Assembly: GCF_019891545.1 (NCBI RefSeq)
Contig: NZ_JAHDIU010000001.1
Location: 310,001 to 374,000 of the forward strand
Length of the DNA: 64,000 nt
Reading direction: 5' to 3'
DNA from: Flavobacterium coralii
Lineage (GTDB): Bacteria > Bacteroidota > Bacteroidia > Flavobacteriales > Flavobacteriaceae
The translations under genes were made by a program, and so were the position numbers. The first letter of the stretch is position 1; the number at the start of each line of letters is the position of its first letter. The notes beneath the pieces are model-generated. The model did not search any database. It had not been told where the DNA came from and was given only the letters and a program-made list of their open reading frames with translations. This document shows, piece after piece, positions 16,101-24,896 of this stretch.

Positions 16101-16601
16101 ATGAAAAAGAATTTATACCTGTACCTTTTCATTTTTTCGTTACTGATTAACATTTTCACCTACATGTATTTTAGTAACCGCCTTGCTTTTGAAGAGAAAC
16201 ATAATACATCGGTTTCAGGAAAAATAAAGAAGCTGGAGGACAGTCTTGCGGTGAATAGAGATCTTTTAGAGAGGGCAGATTATTTTTCGTTAAACCAAAA
16301 CCTTAATGCCCGTAATTATTTCAGGGACCAGGATGCAGACCAGATAAGTATAAAGGTGAGGGACGGGCTTTACAAGCTCAACAATAATGAAGCAGGCAAC
16401 CCGCTTATCAACTATCCTTCAATTAATAATGCACCTTTCCGTATTAATAAGATAAAAGTGCTGAATAACCGTTGGGTTATAGCCGATTTTACCGATGGTA
16501 AAATGTGGGGTGAAGTACTTATAAAATACTTTATTGAAGATAACGGCGAGGTTACTTATGAGCCTATAGAAACACTGGTGCACACACACAGCATGTATTA
16601 A
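16101..16601 (+). CDS. Membrane-anchored protein of unknown function
   Basis: 166 residues with one N-terminal hydrophobic anchor (LYLYLFIFSLLINIFTYMYF) followed by a short coiled-coil-like stretch (GKIKKLEDSLAVNRDLLERA) and a compact C-terminal domain with several beta-strands (RWVIADFTDGKMWGEVLIKYF). It begins seven bases after the PhnP-like gene and is probably co-transcribed with it. The topology suggests a periplasmic domain tethered to the inner membrane. I do not recognise a named family. Confidence 0.75.
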   Translation: MKKNLYLYLFIFSLLINIFTYMYFSNRLAFEEKHNTSVSGKIKKLEDSLAVNRDLLERADYFSLNQNLNARNYFRDQDADQISIKVRDGLYKLNNNEAGNPLINYPSINNAPFRINKIKVLNNRWVIADFTDGKMWGEVLIKYFIEDNGEVTYEPIETLVHTHSMY

Positions 16602-16638
16602 ATATTTTTGTACTTTTAGTTCCCAATTTTACCCGGAT

Positions 16639-17127
16639 ATGAAAAAGCTGTTAGCACTGGTTGCTGTAACCTTTTTGTTTTGCGCCTGCGATTTTATGCT
16701 GAAAGACCGTGAAGACGATAATGCTGTTGTGCCTGCAGATAAAAAAGTGATGCTGGGTACAGATAAAGACGCTAACGGCTGCGTACTCTCAGCAGGTTAC
16801 AGGTGGTCGGTCATCCGTAACGAATGCATACGCGTGTTTGAAGAGGGTTATCGCCTTAACAGCATTGAGGAGCTAAAAAGTGAAGGCATATCTAAAAGTG
16901 CATTTATCATTTTTGAGGAAAACGGTAACCGTGCAGAGCTGTTCCTGCCTGAAGAAAATGTGGGTATACTATTAAAGCGCGAAAAAGAGGGGGCTCCTTA
17001 TAAAAATAACGTATGGACACTGCAAACGCAAAACGGATACTCGCTGCTTAAAGGCGGAGTCTTGCAATATGCAGGTGCCGCTATAGAGGAACAACAAATA
17101 ACAGGAGACGATAAAGAAGAAAGCTAA
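16639..17127 (+). CDS. Putative lipoprotein of unknown function
   Basis: 162 residues. The N-terminus MKKLLALVAVTFLFCAC is a lipoprotein signal with Cys17 as the probable lipidated residue, followed by an acidic stretch (KDREDDNAVV). Two further cysteines (NGCVLSAGYRW and RNECIRVF) may form a disulfide. The middle part resembles a small beta-domain. It follows the previous gene by 37 bases in the same direction and ends in a strong terminator, so the unit 15329-17127 is probably a three-gene operon. Function unknown. Confidence 0.75.
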   Translation: MKKLLALVAVTFLFCACDFMLKDREDDNAVVPADKKVMLGTDKDANGCVLSAGYRWSVIRNECIRVFEEGYRLNSIEELKSEGISKSAFIIFEENGNRAELFLPEENVGILLKREKEGAPYKNNVWTLQTQNGYSLLKGGVLQYAGAAIEEQQITGDDKEES

Positions 17128-17150
17128 GTGTAAACTTAGCTTTCTTCTTT
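17113..17150 (+). terminator. Long-stem terminator overlapping a stop codon
   Basis: A perfect 17-bp stem, 17113-17129 with 17134-17150, and a 4-base loop. It overlaps the end of the lipoprotein gene. It faces the end of the convergent esterase gene. Confidence 0.85.
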
Positions 17151-17174
17151 ATATGAATATGTTAGAGCCGAAAA

Positions 17175-17831
17175 TCAAGCCGTTTTCTCCATCCAACTCA
17201 GTAAATCATAAAAATTTTGCGGAGCTACACCGTGTCCAACCGGATATTCATGATACTCAGTTTCGATGCCTAAATTCCTGAAAAACTCAGGTGCTTTTCG
17301 CGCCCAATCTACAGGTATAACCTGGTCTGCCGTACCGTGTGATATAAACAGCTTTAATTTGGCAAGTTCATCTTTACTATACTCTTTACCTGCTATATCA
17401 GTATTAAGATAGCCGCTTAGTGCTGCAACCCTTTGTGTCTTTTTCGGATAGGTTAGCGCAACCGCATAGCTGAGTATGGCTCCCTGGCTAAAACCTATAA
17501 GCGTTATTTTTTCTTTATCTACAGGGTATGCCTCTATGAGCTCATCAATAAATTTTGCAATCAGGTCGCGTGAAGCTACAGCCTGTACCTCATCAGAAAA
17601 TTTATTCATGCCTGCATCAAAATTAATGGCATACCATGCATTACCATAAGGAGGTAAGCTGTAGGGAGCGCGTGCCGAAACTATTAAATATTCATCCGGC
17701 AATTGTTCTGCAAACGAAAAAAGATCTTCCTCGTTACTGCCGTAGCCATGCAAAAGCAACAGTAGAGGGTTTTTGTCTTTTTTTACTTTTGGCTGCCTTA
17801 CAAGGTGGTATAGTGATAAAGTATTCTGCAT
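17175..17831 (-). CDS. Alpha/beta-hydrolase, carboxylesterase/phospholipase (YpfH-like)
   Basis: 218 residues. The oxyanion region is LLLLHGYGSNEEDLF, the nucleophile elbow GFSQGAILSY, and the acid and histidine are in SHGTADQVIPVDWA and PVGHGVAPQNFYDLL. This matches small serine esterases of the YpfH/carboxylesterase group. It has no signal peptide, so it acts in the cytosol on small acyl esters. Its start overlaps the stop of the upstream gene in the sequence TAATG, so translation is probably coupled. It is the last gene of a tight minus-strand operon that starts at 21776. Confidence 0.88.
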   Translation of the reverse strand: MQNTLSLYHLVRQPKVKKDKNPLLLLLHGYGSNEEDLFSFAEQLPDEYLIVSARAPYSLPPYGNAWYAINFDAGMNKFSDEVQAVASRDLIAKFIDELIEAYPVDKEKITLIGFSQGAILSYAVALTYPKKTQRVAALSGYLNTDIAGKEYSKDELAKLKLFISHGTADQVIPVDWARKAPEFFRNLGIETEYHEYPVGHGVAPQNFYDLLSWMEKTA

Positions 17832-18157
17832 TATAAACCTTTAAAAATTTTTTGAAAAAACGGGCCCAAAACAGGCACAAGATACATTTGGCCCTGCACA
17901 GCGCCAATAAACCCATATATCCACAATATAAAGAAAAAAAGATAGAAAGCTGATGAAACCATCCAGCTGTCAAAATAGCCGATAGGATAGCCAAGGGCAA
18001 AAAATAATAATATAATACCCAAAGCCTGCCTTATGTGGAATGAAGCAAAAGTATTCTTCTTGTCGTTGTTCATCACTATTGCTATTACCGAACCGAAAAT
18101 AGTAAGATAACTTACTATGGCTATAGTTTTTCCTTCTTCAACTGTATTAAAATTCAT
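17831..18157 (-). CDS. Small multi-pass membrane protein (DUF4870-like)
   Basis: 108 residues from ATG 18157 (MNFNTVEEGKTIAIVSYL); a TTG nine bases upstream would overlap the previous gene. Four hydrophobic segments are predicted, with the motif FASFHIRQALGI between the first two. The pattern of a short cytosolic start, FHxRQA motif and paired helices resembles DUF4870/Tic20-like small membrane proteins. Function unknown. The gene is linked by TAATG overlap to the esterase and by a one-base gap to the lipoprotein upstream. Confidence 0.78.
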   Translation of the reverse strand: MNFNTVEEGKTIAIVSYLTIFGSVIAIVMNNDKKNTFASFHIRQALGIILLFFALGYPIGYFDSWMVSSAFYLFFFILWIYGFIGAVQGQMYLVPVLGPFFQKIFKGL

Positions 18158-18158
18158 A

Positions 18159-18593
18159 TCAGTCAACTTTTATAATGCTTTTAGATTCTATGTCAGTCCT
18201 TTTGTCGAATGTAACATCATAGTAAGCGGCTTTACCCTCTTTGCTGTTCAACTCAAGGGTTTGCCTGCCGTATTCAACATTATTTTTATCGAAAACCTTA
18301 AAAGTAAGTACATCATTAAAATCTTTCTCTGTGATTATGTAAATAACAAGCATGTTGTTATTACCAACAGAGTCTTTTTCTATCCGGTATTTACCAATGT
18401 TTATCCCTTTTTCTTTTAATGAATCCGAAAGTATAATTTTACTATCCAGTGTGCCATCCACACCTTCTGCAACCCCGTCTATAAACTCTGTAGCGGTTTC
18501 GCCCATAGCTTTCCCACTTTTATTTACTGTCTCTTTAGCTTTTTCGCAAGAAAAGACAGTTATAATTAATAGTAATCCGAGTAGCTTTTTCAT
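18159..18593 (-). CDS. Putative lipoprotein of unknown function
   Basis: 144 residues with a lipoprotein signal peptide (MKKLLGLLLIITVFSC, Cys16). The first part is helical and rich in Lys, Glu and Ala (KAKETVNKSGKAMGETATEF); the rest looks like a beta-rich domain (MLVIYIITEKDFNDVLTFKVF). It sits in the middle of the operon, four bases after the dihydroorotase-like gene. No family recognised. An envelope location is expected. Confidence 0.78.
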   Translation of the reverse strand: MKKLLGLLLIITVFSCEKAKETVNKSGKAMGETATEFIDGVAEGVDGTLDSKIILSDSLKEKGINIGKYRIEKDSVGNNNMLVIYIITEKDFNDVLTFKVFDKNNVEYGRQTLELNSKEGKAAYYDVTFDKRTDIESKSIIKVD

Positions 18594-18597
18594 ACCA

Positions 18598-19854
18598 TTA
18601 CTTTTTCAGGATTAATTTTCCGTTATTGTAGATGCCATAGGCCTTACCTTTAAGTCTCTGTCCTAAAAAAGCAGAGTTTTTTGATTTAGAAAGTATATCT
18701 GTCTTTGTAAAAGTATACTCGACTTCAGGGTTAAAGAGTGTTAGGTTTGCTTTACTTCCCTCGGCAATAGTGTTGCCTTCAATCCCGAATAAAGCTTTAC
18801 CGGCGGTCAGCTTTTCTATAACAGTTTCTAATGGCAGTACAGTTAGCAATACTCCAAAAGCACTTTCAAGTCCAATGGTACCGTCTTTGGCAAGGTCGAA
18901 CTCCAGCTTTTTATTTTCTATATCAATAGGGTTGTGGTCAGATGTAATAACATCTATGGTTCCGTCAATCACGCCATCAATAAGCGCCTGCCTTTCTGTT
19001 TCGGGGCGAAGTGGCGGCGCAACTTTATAGCGTGTATCAAAGCCGGTAAGCATTTCATCTGTCAAAACCAAATGGTGTACTGCAACGCTGCACGTTACAT
19101 GTAAGCCTTTTGCTTTTGCTTCACGCACAAGCTGTACCGATTTGCCTGTAGAAACGGTAGGTAGGTGCATTTTACCTTCTGTATATTCCAACAGGAACAG
19201 GTTGCGGGCTATCTGTAGTTCTTCAGCTAAAGCCGGTATGCCTTTAAGTCCGAGCTTTGTGCTTACCGCGCCTTCGTGTACAACCCCTTTGCCTTTAATC
19301 TTTTCATCGAGCGCATAGGCAATAACAAGCCCGTTAAAATCCTGTACATATTGCAGTGCAATCTTCAGGATGTTAGCATCGGCAATGGGTTTGTTATAAT
19401 CCCCGAAAGCTACTGCCCCTGCATTCTGCATATCAAATAATTCGGCTATGTCCTTTCCTTCGCTTCCTTTTGTAAGTGTACCAATAGGGTACAGGCTTGT
19501 AGCGTGCCCGGCTGCTTTAGCTTTCAAAAAGTGTATGTCTGCCTGTGTATCGGCTATCGGGCTGCCTGTAGGCTGAAGGGCAATAGCTGTAAATCCGCTT
19601 AAAGCAGCGGTGTTTAAACCATTTGCAATGGTTTCACGGTCTTCAAAACCGGGTTCACCAAAACTTACAGAGCTGTCAAACCATCCTTGCGAAATGTGCA
19701 GGTTTTCCAGTTCCAGAACCTCAAATCCGGGTTCAGGTGTTATATCTTTTCCTATTTGCTTAATAATGCCGTTTTCAATTTTAATATCGGTTACAGTTCC
19801 GTTTAAAGCACTGCTTTTGTCTGTAACAACGGCATTTTTAATTAGTAGGTTCAT
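18598..19854 (-). CDS. Dihydroorotase homologue lacking the metal-binding residues
   Basis: A 418-residue amidohydrolase-fold protein that aligns with type I dihydroorotase along its length (DIKIENGIIKQIGKDI, GEPGFEDRETI, PPLRPETERQALIDG, SDHNPI). The metal motif HxH of active enzymes (normally DxHVHxREPG) is replaced by DSSVSFGEPG, the substrate-binding MPNT is replaced by QPTG, and a further ligand histidine is lost in HLPTVST. His in VHHLVLTD and Asp in SDHNP remain. The protein is thus probably not an active dihydroorotase; it resembles PyrC' proteins that support aspartate transcarbamoylase assembly. Its start overlaps the stop of the VWA gene (ATGA), so translation is probably coupled. 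Confidence 0.87.
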   Translation of the reverse strand: MNLLIKNAVVTDKSSALNGTVTDIKIENGIIKQIGKDITPEPGFEVLELENLHISQGWFDSSVSFGEPGFEDRETIANGLNTAALSGFTAIALQPTGSPIADTQADIHFLKAKAAGHATSLYPIGTLTKGSEGKDIAELFDMQNAGAVAFGDYNKPIADANILKIALQYVQDFNGLVIAYALDEKIKGKGVVHEGAVSTKLGLKGIPALAEELQIARNLFLLEYTEGKMHLPTVSTGKSVQLVREAKAKGLHVTCSVAVHHLVLTDEMLTGFDTRYKVAPPLRPETERQALIDGVIDGTIDVITSDHNPIDIENKKLEFDLAKDGTIGLESAFGVLLTVLPLETVIEKLTAGKALFGIEGNTIAEGSKANLTLFNPEVEYTFTKTDILSKSKNSAFLGQRLKGKAYGIYNNGKLILKK

Positions 19855-21776
19855 TTTACAAATTTTTGAATAAGAAGTTCAAATAATAAAAAAATAAGCG
19901 TAGCTATTATAAACCACTTCCAAAGCTCATTGGCAGTACGTTCCGACTGTATATCGTTATATACTGTGGCTAAAGAGTCTGTAATGGTATAATCATTTAG
20001 TATCCGGCTGTTTTGCTGGTTAAGGTTGCTTTCAGTACGGGCATGGTTAAAGCTGATATCTTTCAGCTTTTCATTGCCTTTAAATACAGCATAATTTCCA
20101 CTTTCTTCTGGGTAATCTCCGAAAGACAACTTTACCTTATTGCTGAGAACCTGCTGCATCGGGATGAAGTCTGTATTTTCATTGCGTACGGTTACAACCT
20201 CATCTTTAGAAAGTACTGCGTCAAGCAGCAGGCTTTCACCTTTGCCGATAGTTATAGCATTAATGCCTGTACGGCTGTTGTTTTGCGCCATGTTATAGAG
20301 CGTAGGCACAATAAGTGGGGAATTCCTGAAGTTACTGTTGTTATTGTTTAAAGGCGCAGCAAAAGCATATATATTGCCGAGTTTGTTAGTAGCAGATGCA
20401 AGGAAAGGTGAACCATCGGCATAAGATAATACCGCGGCACCATTATTAAGGGTAAATCCTGAATTGGTTTCAGGATACTGGAAGTTATCAGTCCTTTTTT
20501 CGAATGTGCTTTGATACAGCGGATGGCTAAAAGCTATTTTTGTAATCTGTTTTTTTGTGTTTACAGGCCCTGAGTAGTTAATACCCGCTATGCCTGTAGT
20601 AAGGCTGTTGAGGTTTAGAGCAGTAGCTTCCTTAGCGGGAATGATTAGTATGTTACCGCCTTTTTCATAGAACGATTTAAGCGTTGTGACAAGCGACTGC
20701 GGAATTTCCTGTAGTTCGTTAAGGATTATCGCATCCTGCTTTTCCAGCGCGTTGTAGTCGAGGGCACGCAATTCTGAGGCTGTAAAATTGAATTCATCTT
20801 CAGTATAAATGCGTTTGAGGAAATTATTTTGTGCCGCTTCGCCTATGGCAGTAACATTCAATTTTTCAGGGTTAGAAATGCTGAAAAAGTAAGTATTGTC
20901 ATAAACAAGGCTTTTATCATCAATGCTTACATAGCCATGAAAATCGGCCTTTGGTATTGTAAATGCAGCAGTTTGCTTTGTATCACTAAAATTTACAACA
21001 GTTTTAGCTGTAAGGTTTTTACCGTTATACAGTGCTATAGGTATTTCATTATCAACCTCTCCGTAAGCCTGTAGCGTAACGTTTATCTCATAAAAGTTAT
21101 CCAGTACCTGGGCAATATAAACGCTGTCAACAGAAACATTTACTATATTCTCCGCTTCGGGTGTAATAAAGTAAACGGGGCTGTCGGGGCTTAATGAGCT
21201 TATATCTTCCGGGCGCAGGTTTACGGCATCAGTAATGATGACAATATCCCTTCCCGCAGAAGGATTTTTAGCCTGTGCTTTAGTAAGCAGGAAATCAGGG
21301 CGGAAAGGCACATCTGTGTACTTAAGGTTTTGCAATTCTTTCTGCACCGAACGCGAATCGGTATCCCAGTAAGCAGATGTATTTGTAATTACAGAGAATG
21401 TTTTATCATCCGGGGTGCTTTCCAGTATATCCTGTACAGCCCTTTTTAATAGTTCTCCCTTGCTGCCTTTGGCCTGCATACTGAAAGAATTATCAAGCAG
21501 TATCACCATTTCATTCCCCTTGTTAGCATCTCCAGCCGCTTTAAAATAAGGCTGGGCAAATGCAATGATAAGGCAGGTTAGCAGAAATAGCCTTGTAAAG
21601 AGCAGCAGCCATTTTTTTATGACAGAGCTTTTACGGGTTTGCATGCTTAACTCCTTTAAGAACTTAACATTGGTAAAGTATTGCTTTTGAAAACGCCGCA
21701 GTTGAAATAAATGCACCACAATGGGTATAACCAGCAGGAAAAGGAAGTAAAGGATTTCCGGGTGTTTAAACTGCAT
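19851..21776 (-). CDS. BatA-like membrane protein with VWA domain
   Basis: 641 residues from ATG 21776 (MQFKHPEILYFLFLL); an in-frame start at 21848 adds 24 residues that do not fit. The N-terminal BatA-type membrane domain has two helices (YFLFLLVIPIVVHLFQLRRF and WLLLFTRLFLLTCLIIAFAQ). A VWA-like domain follows, with a MIDAS-like VILLDNSFSMQAKGS near residue 90 and VIITDAVNLRPE. The middle is beta-rich and periplasmic, and a last helix (FIIATLIFLLFELLIQKF) anchors the C-terminus. It is the first gene of the operon. The function of these solitary Bat-like proteins is not well known. Confidence 0.85.
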   Translation of the reverse strand: MQFKHPEILYFLFLLVIPIVVHLFQLRRFQKQYFTNVKFLKELSMQTRKSSVIKKWLLLFTRLFLLTCLIIAFAQPYFKAAGDANKGNEMVILLDNSFSMQAKGSKGELLKRAVQDILESTPDDKTFSVITNTSAYWDTDSRSVQKELQNLKYTDVPFRPDFLLTKAQAKNPSAGRDIVIITDAVNLRPEDISSLSPDSPVYFITPEAENIVNVSVDSVYIAQVLDNFYEINVTLQAYGEVDNEIPIALYNGKNLTAKTVVNFSDTKQTAAFTIPKADFHGYVSIDDKSLVYDNTYFFSISNPEKLNVTAIGEAAQNNFLKRIYTEDEFNFTASELRALDYNALEKQDAIILNELQEIPQSLVTTLKSFYEKGGNILIIPAKEATALNLNSLTTGIAGINYSGPVNTKKQITKIAFSHPLYQSTFEKRTDNFQYPETNSGFTLNNGAAVLSYADGSPFLASATNKLGNIYAFAAPLNNNNSNFRNSPLIVPTLYNMAQNNSRTGINAITIGKGESLLLDAVLSKDEVVTVRNENTDFIPMQQVLSNKVKLSFGDYPEESGNYAVFKGNEKLKDISFNHARTESNLNQQNSRILNDYTITDSLATVYNDIQSERTANELWKWFIIATLIFLLFELLIQKFVK

Positions 21777-21897
21777 TCTGATTTTAAGTTTGTCAAAAAT
21801 ACTAATTTTTATTCTAAATATGCCAAGTAATTGCGGGGTGTAATGCAAATAAGGCTTTAATTACCTATTTTTGTTTTAACGACCCAAACCACTTACA

Positions 21898-23019
21898 ATG
21901 AAATTTTACCGTTTACTCATTTTATTAGGGATTATGAACGCAAACGCTCAGGAAAAATATAACCTTATTGTGGGTACCTATACCAACCAATGCGAGAGCA
22001 AAGGCATATATGTGTATGATTTTGACGCCGCAACTGCCGAAACCAAACTGAAAGACAATACCAAAGGTGTTATTAACCCAAGCTACCTCACTGTATCGGC
22101 AGATAATAGCTTTGTGTATAGCGTTAATGAAAACGGGGGGGAGAGTACAGTAAGTGCATTTAAATATGACCCTGAAAACGGCAGGCTTAAGCTTTTGAAT
22201 AAGAAAGATGCTAAAGGTGCAGACCCATGTTATATAATTAGTGATGAGAAAAATGTTATTGTTGCTAACTACAGTGGCGGCAGTATAGCGGTTTTTAGTC
22301 GTAACGCCGACGGCAGCCTTAAAGATGCAAAACAGGTAGTAAACCACACAGGCAGCAGTGTAACCGAAAGACAGAAAAGCCCGCACGTGCACATGGTCTG
22401 TTTTTCGCCTGACAGGCGATATGTACTGGCCAATGATTTGGGTACCGATAAAGTATATGTCTATAAGTACAACCCTGATGGAGGGGCGCAAACACTTGTT
22501 TTAAAAGAAGCCAAAGATGTAAAAAAGGGCAGTGGCCCCCGCCATCTGGCTTTTAACCCTAACGGAATTTTTATGTACCTGCTCCACGAGCTTGATGCAA
22601 CATTAACTGCTTTCAGCTATAACGCCGGTAACCTTACCGCGATACAGGAAACTACCGTAGCACCCACTGACAGGGTTGTGCAAAACGGTGCGGCTGACAT
22701 CCATATCACAAAAAGCGGCAGGTTCTTGTATGCCACCAACAGGGGAAACGCCAACAACATAACCGTTTTCCGGGTACACGCTAACGGAAAGCTTGATATG
22801 GTGCAGCAGATAAGCACTATGGGAGAAGCACCCCGCAATTTTACTATAGACCCAACGGGCAATTATGTACTGGTGGCGAACCAGAACAGCAATAATATAG
22901 TAATATTTAAGAGGGATAAAGTAACAGGTATATTGCAGGACACCGGCAAAAAAATTGAAGTTTGCCAACCCGTATGCCTTGTGTTTACAGATAATAAACC
23001 CATCAGGGAAAAGAAGTAA
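21898..23019 (+). CDS. Secreted beta-propeller lactonase (6-phosphogluconolactonase-like)
   Basis: 373 residues with a signal peptide (cleavage after N-A-N-A) followed by a seven-bladed propeller of the lactonase family (PF10282 type). Family blocks are IVGTYT near the start, NPSYLTVSADNSFVYSVNE, KSPHVHMVCFSPDRRYVLANDLGTDKVYVY, and GPRHLAFNPNG with HELDATLTAF. Cytosolic Pgl of this fold acts in the pentose phosphate pathway; the export signal here suggests instead a periplasmic or extracellular sugar lactone substrate. It is divergent from the VWA operon; TATTTTTG at 21866-21873 may be its -7 element. Confidence 0.87.
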   Translation: MKFYRLLILLGIMNANAQEKYNLIVGTYTNQCESKGIYVYDFDAATAETKLKDNTKGVINPSYLTVSADNSFVYSVNENGGESTVSAFKYDPENGRLKLLNKKDAKGADPCYIISDEKNVIVANYSGGSIAVFSRNADGSLKDAKQVVNHTGSSVTERQKSPHVHMVCFSPDRRYVLANDLGTDKVYVYKYNPDGGAQTLVLKEAKDVKKGSGPRHLAFNPNGIFMYLLHELDATLTAFSYNAGNLTAIQETTVAPTDRVVQNGAADIHITKSGRFLYATNRGNANNITVFRVHANGKLDMVQQISTMGEAPRNFTIDPTGNYVLVANQNSNNIVIFKRDKVTGILQDTGKKIEVCQPVCLVFTDNKPIREKK

Positions 23020-23021
23020 TA

Positions 23022-24368
23022 TTATTTACCTTTTTTCTTTTTTGCTGCACGCTTAGCCTCAACAGCTCGGTTTCTTGGAGCTGTTTTTCGGGGGGTGCGC
23101 TTGCCGGGACCGCCAAGGTTTACTTTCTTGTTTTTATCTTTCTTGTCATGAAAAGCTTCTCCGCCTTCTTGCTTAGGCTTTTTTAATAGTTGCTTTACTT
23201 TTTGTTTGGTTTTCTCAAAATCCAGCAGCTTTTCTTCAATTTTTACATTTTCAGGAAGTTGAAGCAGCTCAAGTTCTTTCTCCATCAGCAGTTCTGTTTC
23301 TATTTGCTGCTCTTCTTCTTTAGGGCTTATCATGCTTATGGCTGTACCTTCGGCATCGGCCCGCCCGGTACGGCCAATACGGTGTATATATTGCTCGGGC
23401 ACATCAGGAAACTCTATATTAATAACATGGGTAATGCCCGAAATATCAAGTCCGCGTGCCATAACATCAGTGGTAACAATACCTCTTAGCTCGCCTTCCT
23501 GAAATGCAGCCATAGTGTTAAGGCGGTAATTCTGTGATTTGTTGGAGTGTATTACACCAAACTGGCCTTCATATTCTTCTTCAAGGCTTTCTATAACCAG
23601 GTCGGCAGTACGTTTGTTATTTACAAAAACCAGCACCCTTTGCAGCTCATCGCTTTGTAAAAGCACTTTCAGTAGATTAAGCTTGGTAAGGAAATTAGGT
23701 ACATGGTAAGCCTGTTGTTTTATCTTTTCAAGCGGTGTGCCCGATGGTGCAAGCGATACCTCTTCAGGAAAATCAAAAAAATCATTCAGCATTTCATCAA
23801 CTTCATCCGTCATGGTTGCAGAAAAAAGGATGTTCTGCCTTTTCTGCTTCATCATTGAAAGTATTGAGGTTACCTGAAAGCGGAACCCAAGATTCAGAAT
23901 TTCATCAAATTCATCTATTATCAGTTTTTGCAGGGCATCAAAACGCACCACTCCGTCAAGCGCCAAATCCATTATGCGTCCCGGTGTACCCACCAGTATA
24001 TCTACGCCTTCATATACCTTATTTTTTTGGGTATTTATGTTTACACCACCATATACGCCCAACACACGTACCGACATATATTGTGTAAGCTTTTCTGTTT
24101 CTTCCGCTACCTGTACCACAAGCTCACGTGTGGGTACTATAATTACCACACGGGGTGTATCAGTCTTGGCGAACTTCCATTGCTTTAGTACCGGCAACAG
24201 GTAAGCAAATGTTTTACCTGTACCTGTTTGTGCAATACCCATAATATCGCGGCCCGAAAGTATAACAGGCATAGCACGCTGCTGTATAGGTGTAGGGGTG
24301 GTAAAGCCAAGCTCATCTATTGCTTTTTGTAAAGATTTGGGCAGGTCGAAGTCCTCAAAAGTTGCCAT
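23022..24368 (-). CDS. DEAD-box family RNA helicase with a DEFD motif II
   Basis: From ATG 24368 (MATFEDFDLPKSLQKA) the protein has 448 residues. Motifs: Q motif TPTPIQQRAMP, Walker A AQTGTGKT, Ib TPGR, motif II IDEFDEI instead of DEAD, motif III FSATM, motif V RGLDI, and motif VI HRIGRTGRAD. The C-terminus is a lysine-rich tail (KKDKNKKVN to KRAAKKKKGK), typical of RhlE/DeaD-like helicases that act on ribosomal RNA or mRNA. The DEFD variant is unusual. An upstream TTG at 24386 is in frame but less likely. The gene is convergent with the lactonase, two bases apart. Confidence 0.92.
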   Translation of the reverse strand: MATFEDFDLPKSLQKAIDELGFTTPTPIQQRAMPVILSGRDIMGIAQTGTGKTFAYLLPVLKQWKFAKTDTPRVVIIVPTRELVVQVAEETEKLTQYMSVRVLGVYGGVNINTQKNKVYEGVDILVGTPGRIMDLALDGVVRFDALQKLIIDEFDEILNLGFRFQVTSILSMMKQKRQNILFSATMTDEVDEMLNDFFDFPEEVSLAPSGTPLEKIKQQAYHVPNFLTKLNLLKVLLQSDELQRVLVFVNNKRTADLVIESLEEEYEGQFGVIHSNKSQNYRLNTMAAFQEGELRGIVTTDVMARGLDISGITHVINIEFPDVPEQYIHRIGRTGRADAEGTAISMISPKEEEQQIETELLMEKELELLQLPENVKIEEKLLDFEKTKQKVKQLLKKPKQEGGEAFHDKKDKNKKVNLGGPGKRTPRKTAPRNRAVEAKRAAKKKKGK

Positions 24369-24473
24369 AGCATTTATTTTGGGCAAAGATAATAATTAAT
24401 AGCAGATACGCTTCTGTAGCTTTTTAACCTCATTTTCACTTTATTATATTTTATAAAAGCTAATTTTAAAGTT

Positions 24474-24821
24474 ATGGAAGACATAAAACTATACATAGAT
24501 TATATTGCCCGTTTTACGGAAGCAGCAGGTATAATAACTATAGTTGCGGGTATGGCTATGGCTTTAATCAGGTTCCTGTTTATAAGGCAGGGCATAACAC
24601 CGCGCTCTTACCGTTTGCTTCGGCAGGAACTGGGCAAGGCTATACTGCTGGGGCTCGAAATACTGGTAGCGGGAGATATCATATCTACCGTTGTTACAAA
24701 CCCTACCATGCAGCAGGTGCTTATACTGGCTGTTATAGTGCTTATCCGTACGTTTTTAAGCATATCTATAGAAGTTGAGATAGAGGGCAGGTTTCCGTGG
24801 CAGAAACGTACTGATAATTAA
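24474..24821 (+). CDS. DUF1622 family membrane protein
   Basis: 115 residues with three hydrophobic segments, including AAGIITIVAGMAMALIRFLF and a C-terminal LILAVIVLIRTFLSISIEVE. The block RLLRQELGKAILLGLEILVAGDI is the hallmark of DUF1622 proteins. These are small inner-membrane proteins of unknown function. It starts 106 bases from the helicase start, divergently. No partner gene suggests a role. Confidence 0.85.
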   Translation: MEDIKLYIDYIARFTEAAGIITIVAGMAMALIRFLFIRQGITPRSYRLLRQELGKAILLGLEILVAGDIISTVVTNPTMQQVLILAVIVLIRTFLSISIEVEIEGRFPWQKRTDN

Positions 24822-24896
24822 GTAATTGTTATTTAACAAAACCTTTGTAAAAAACTATTCTCCCAATAGTATTTTAGCATAACTAAAAATGTATTT

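Noticed and set aside
18598-19854. Calling this an active dihydroorotase (pyrC)
   Set aside because: HxH, the MPNT loop and one more ligand are absent, so the activity should not be assumed.
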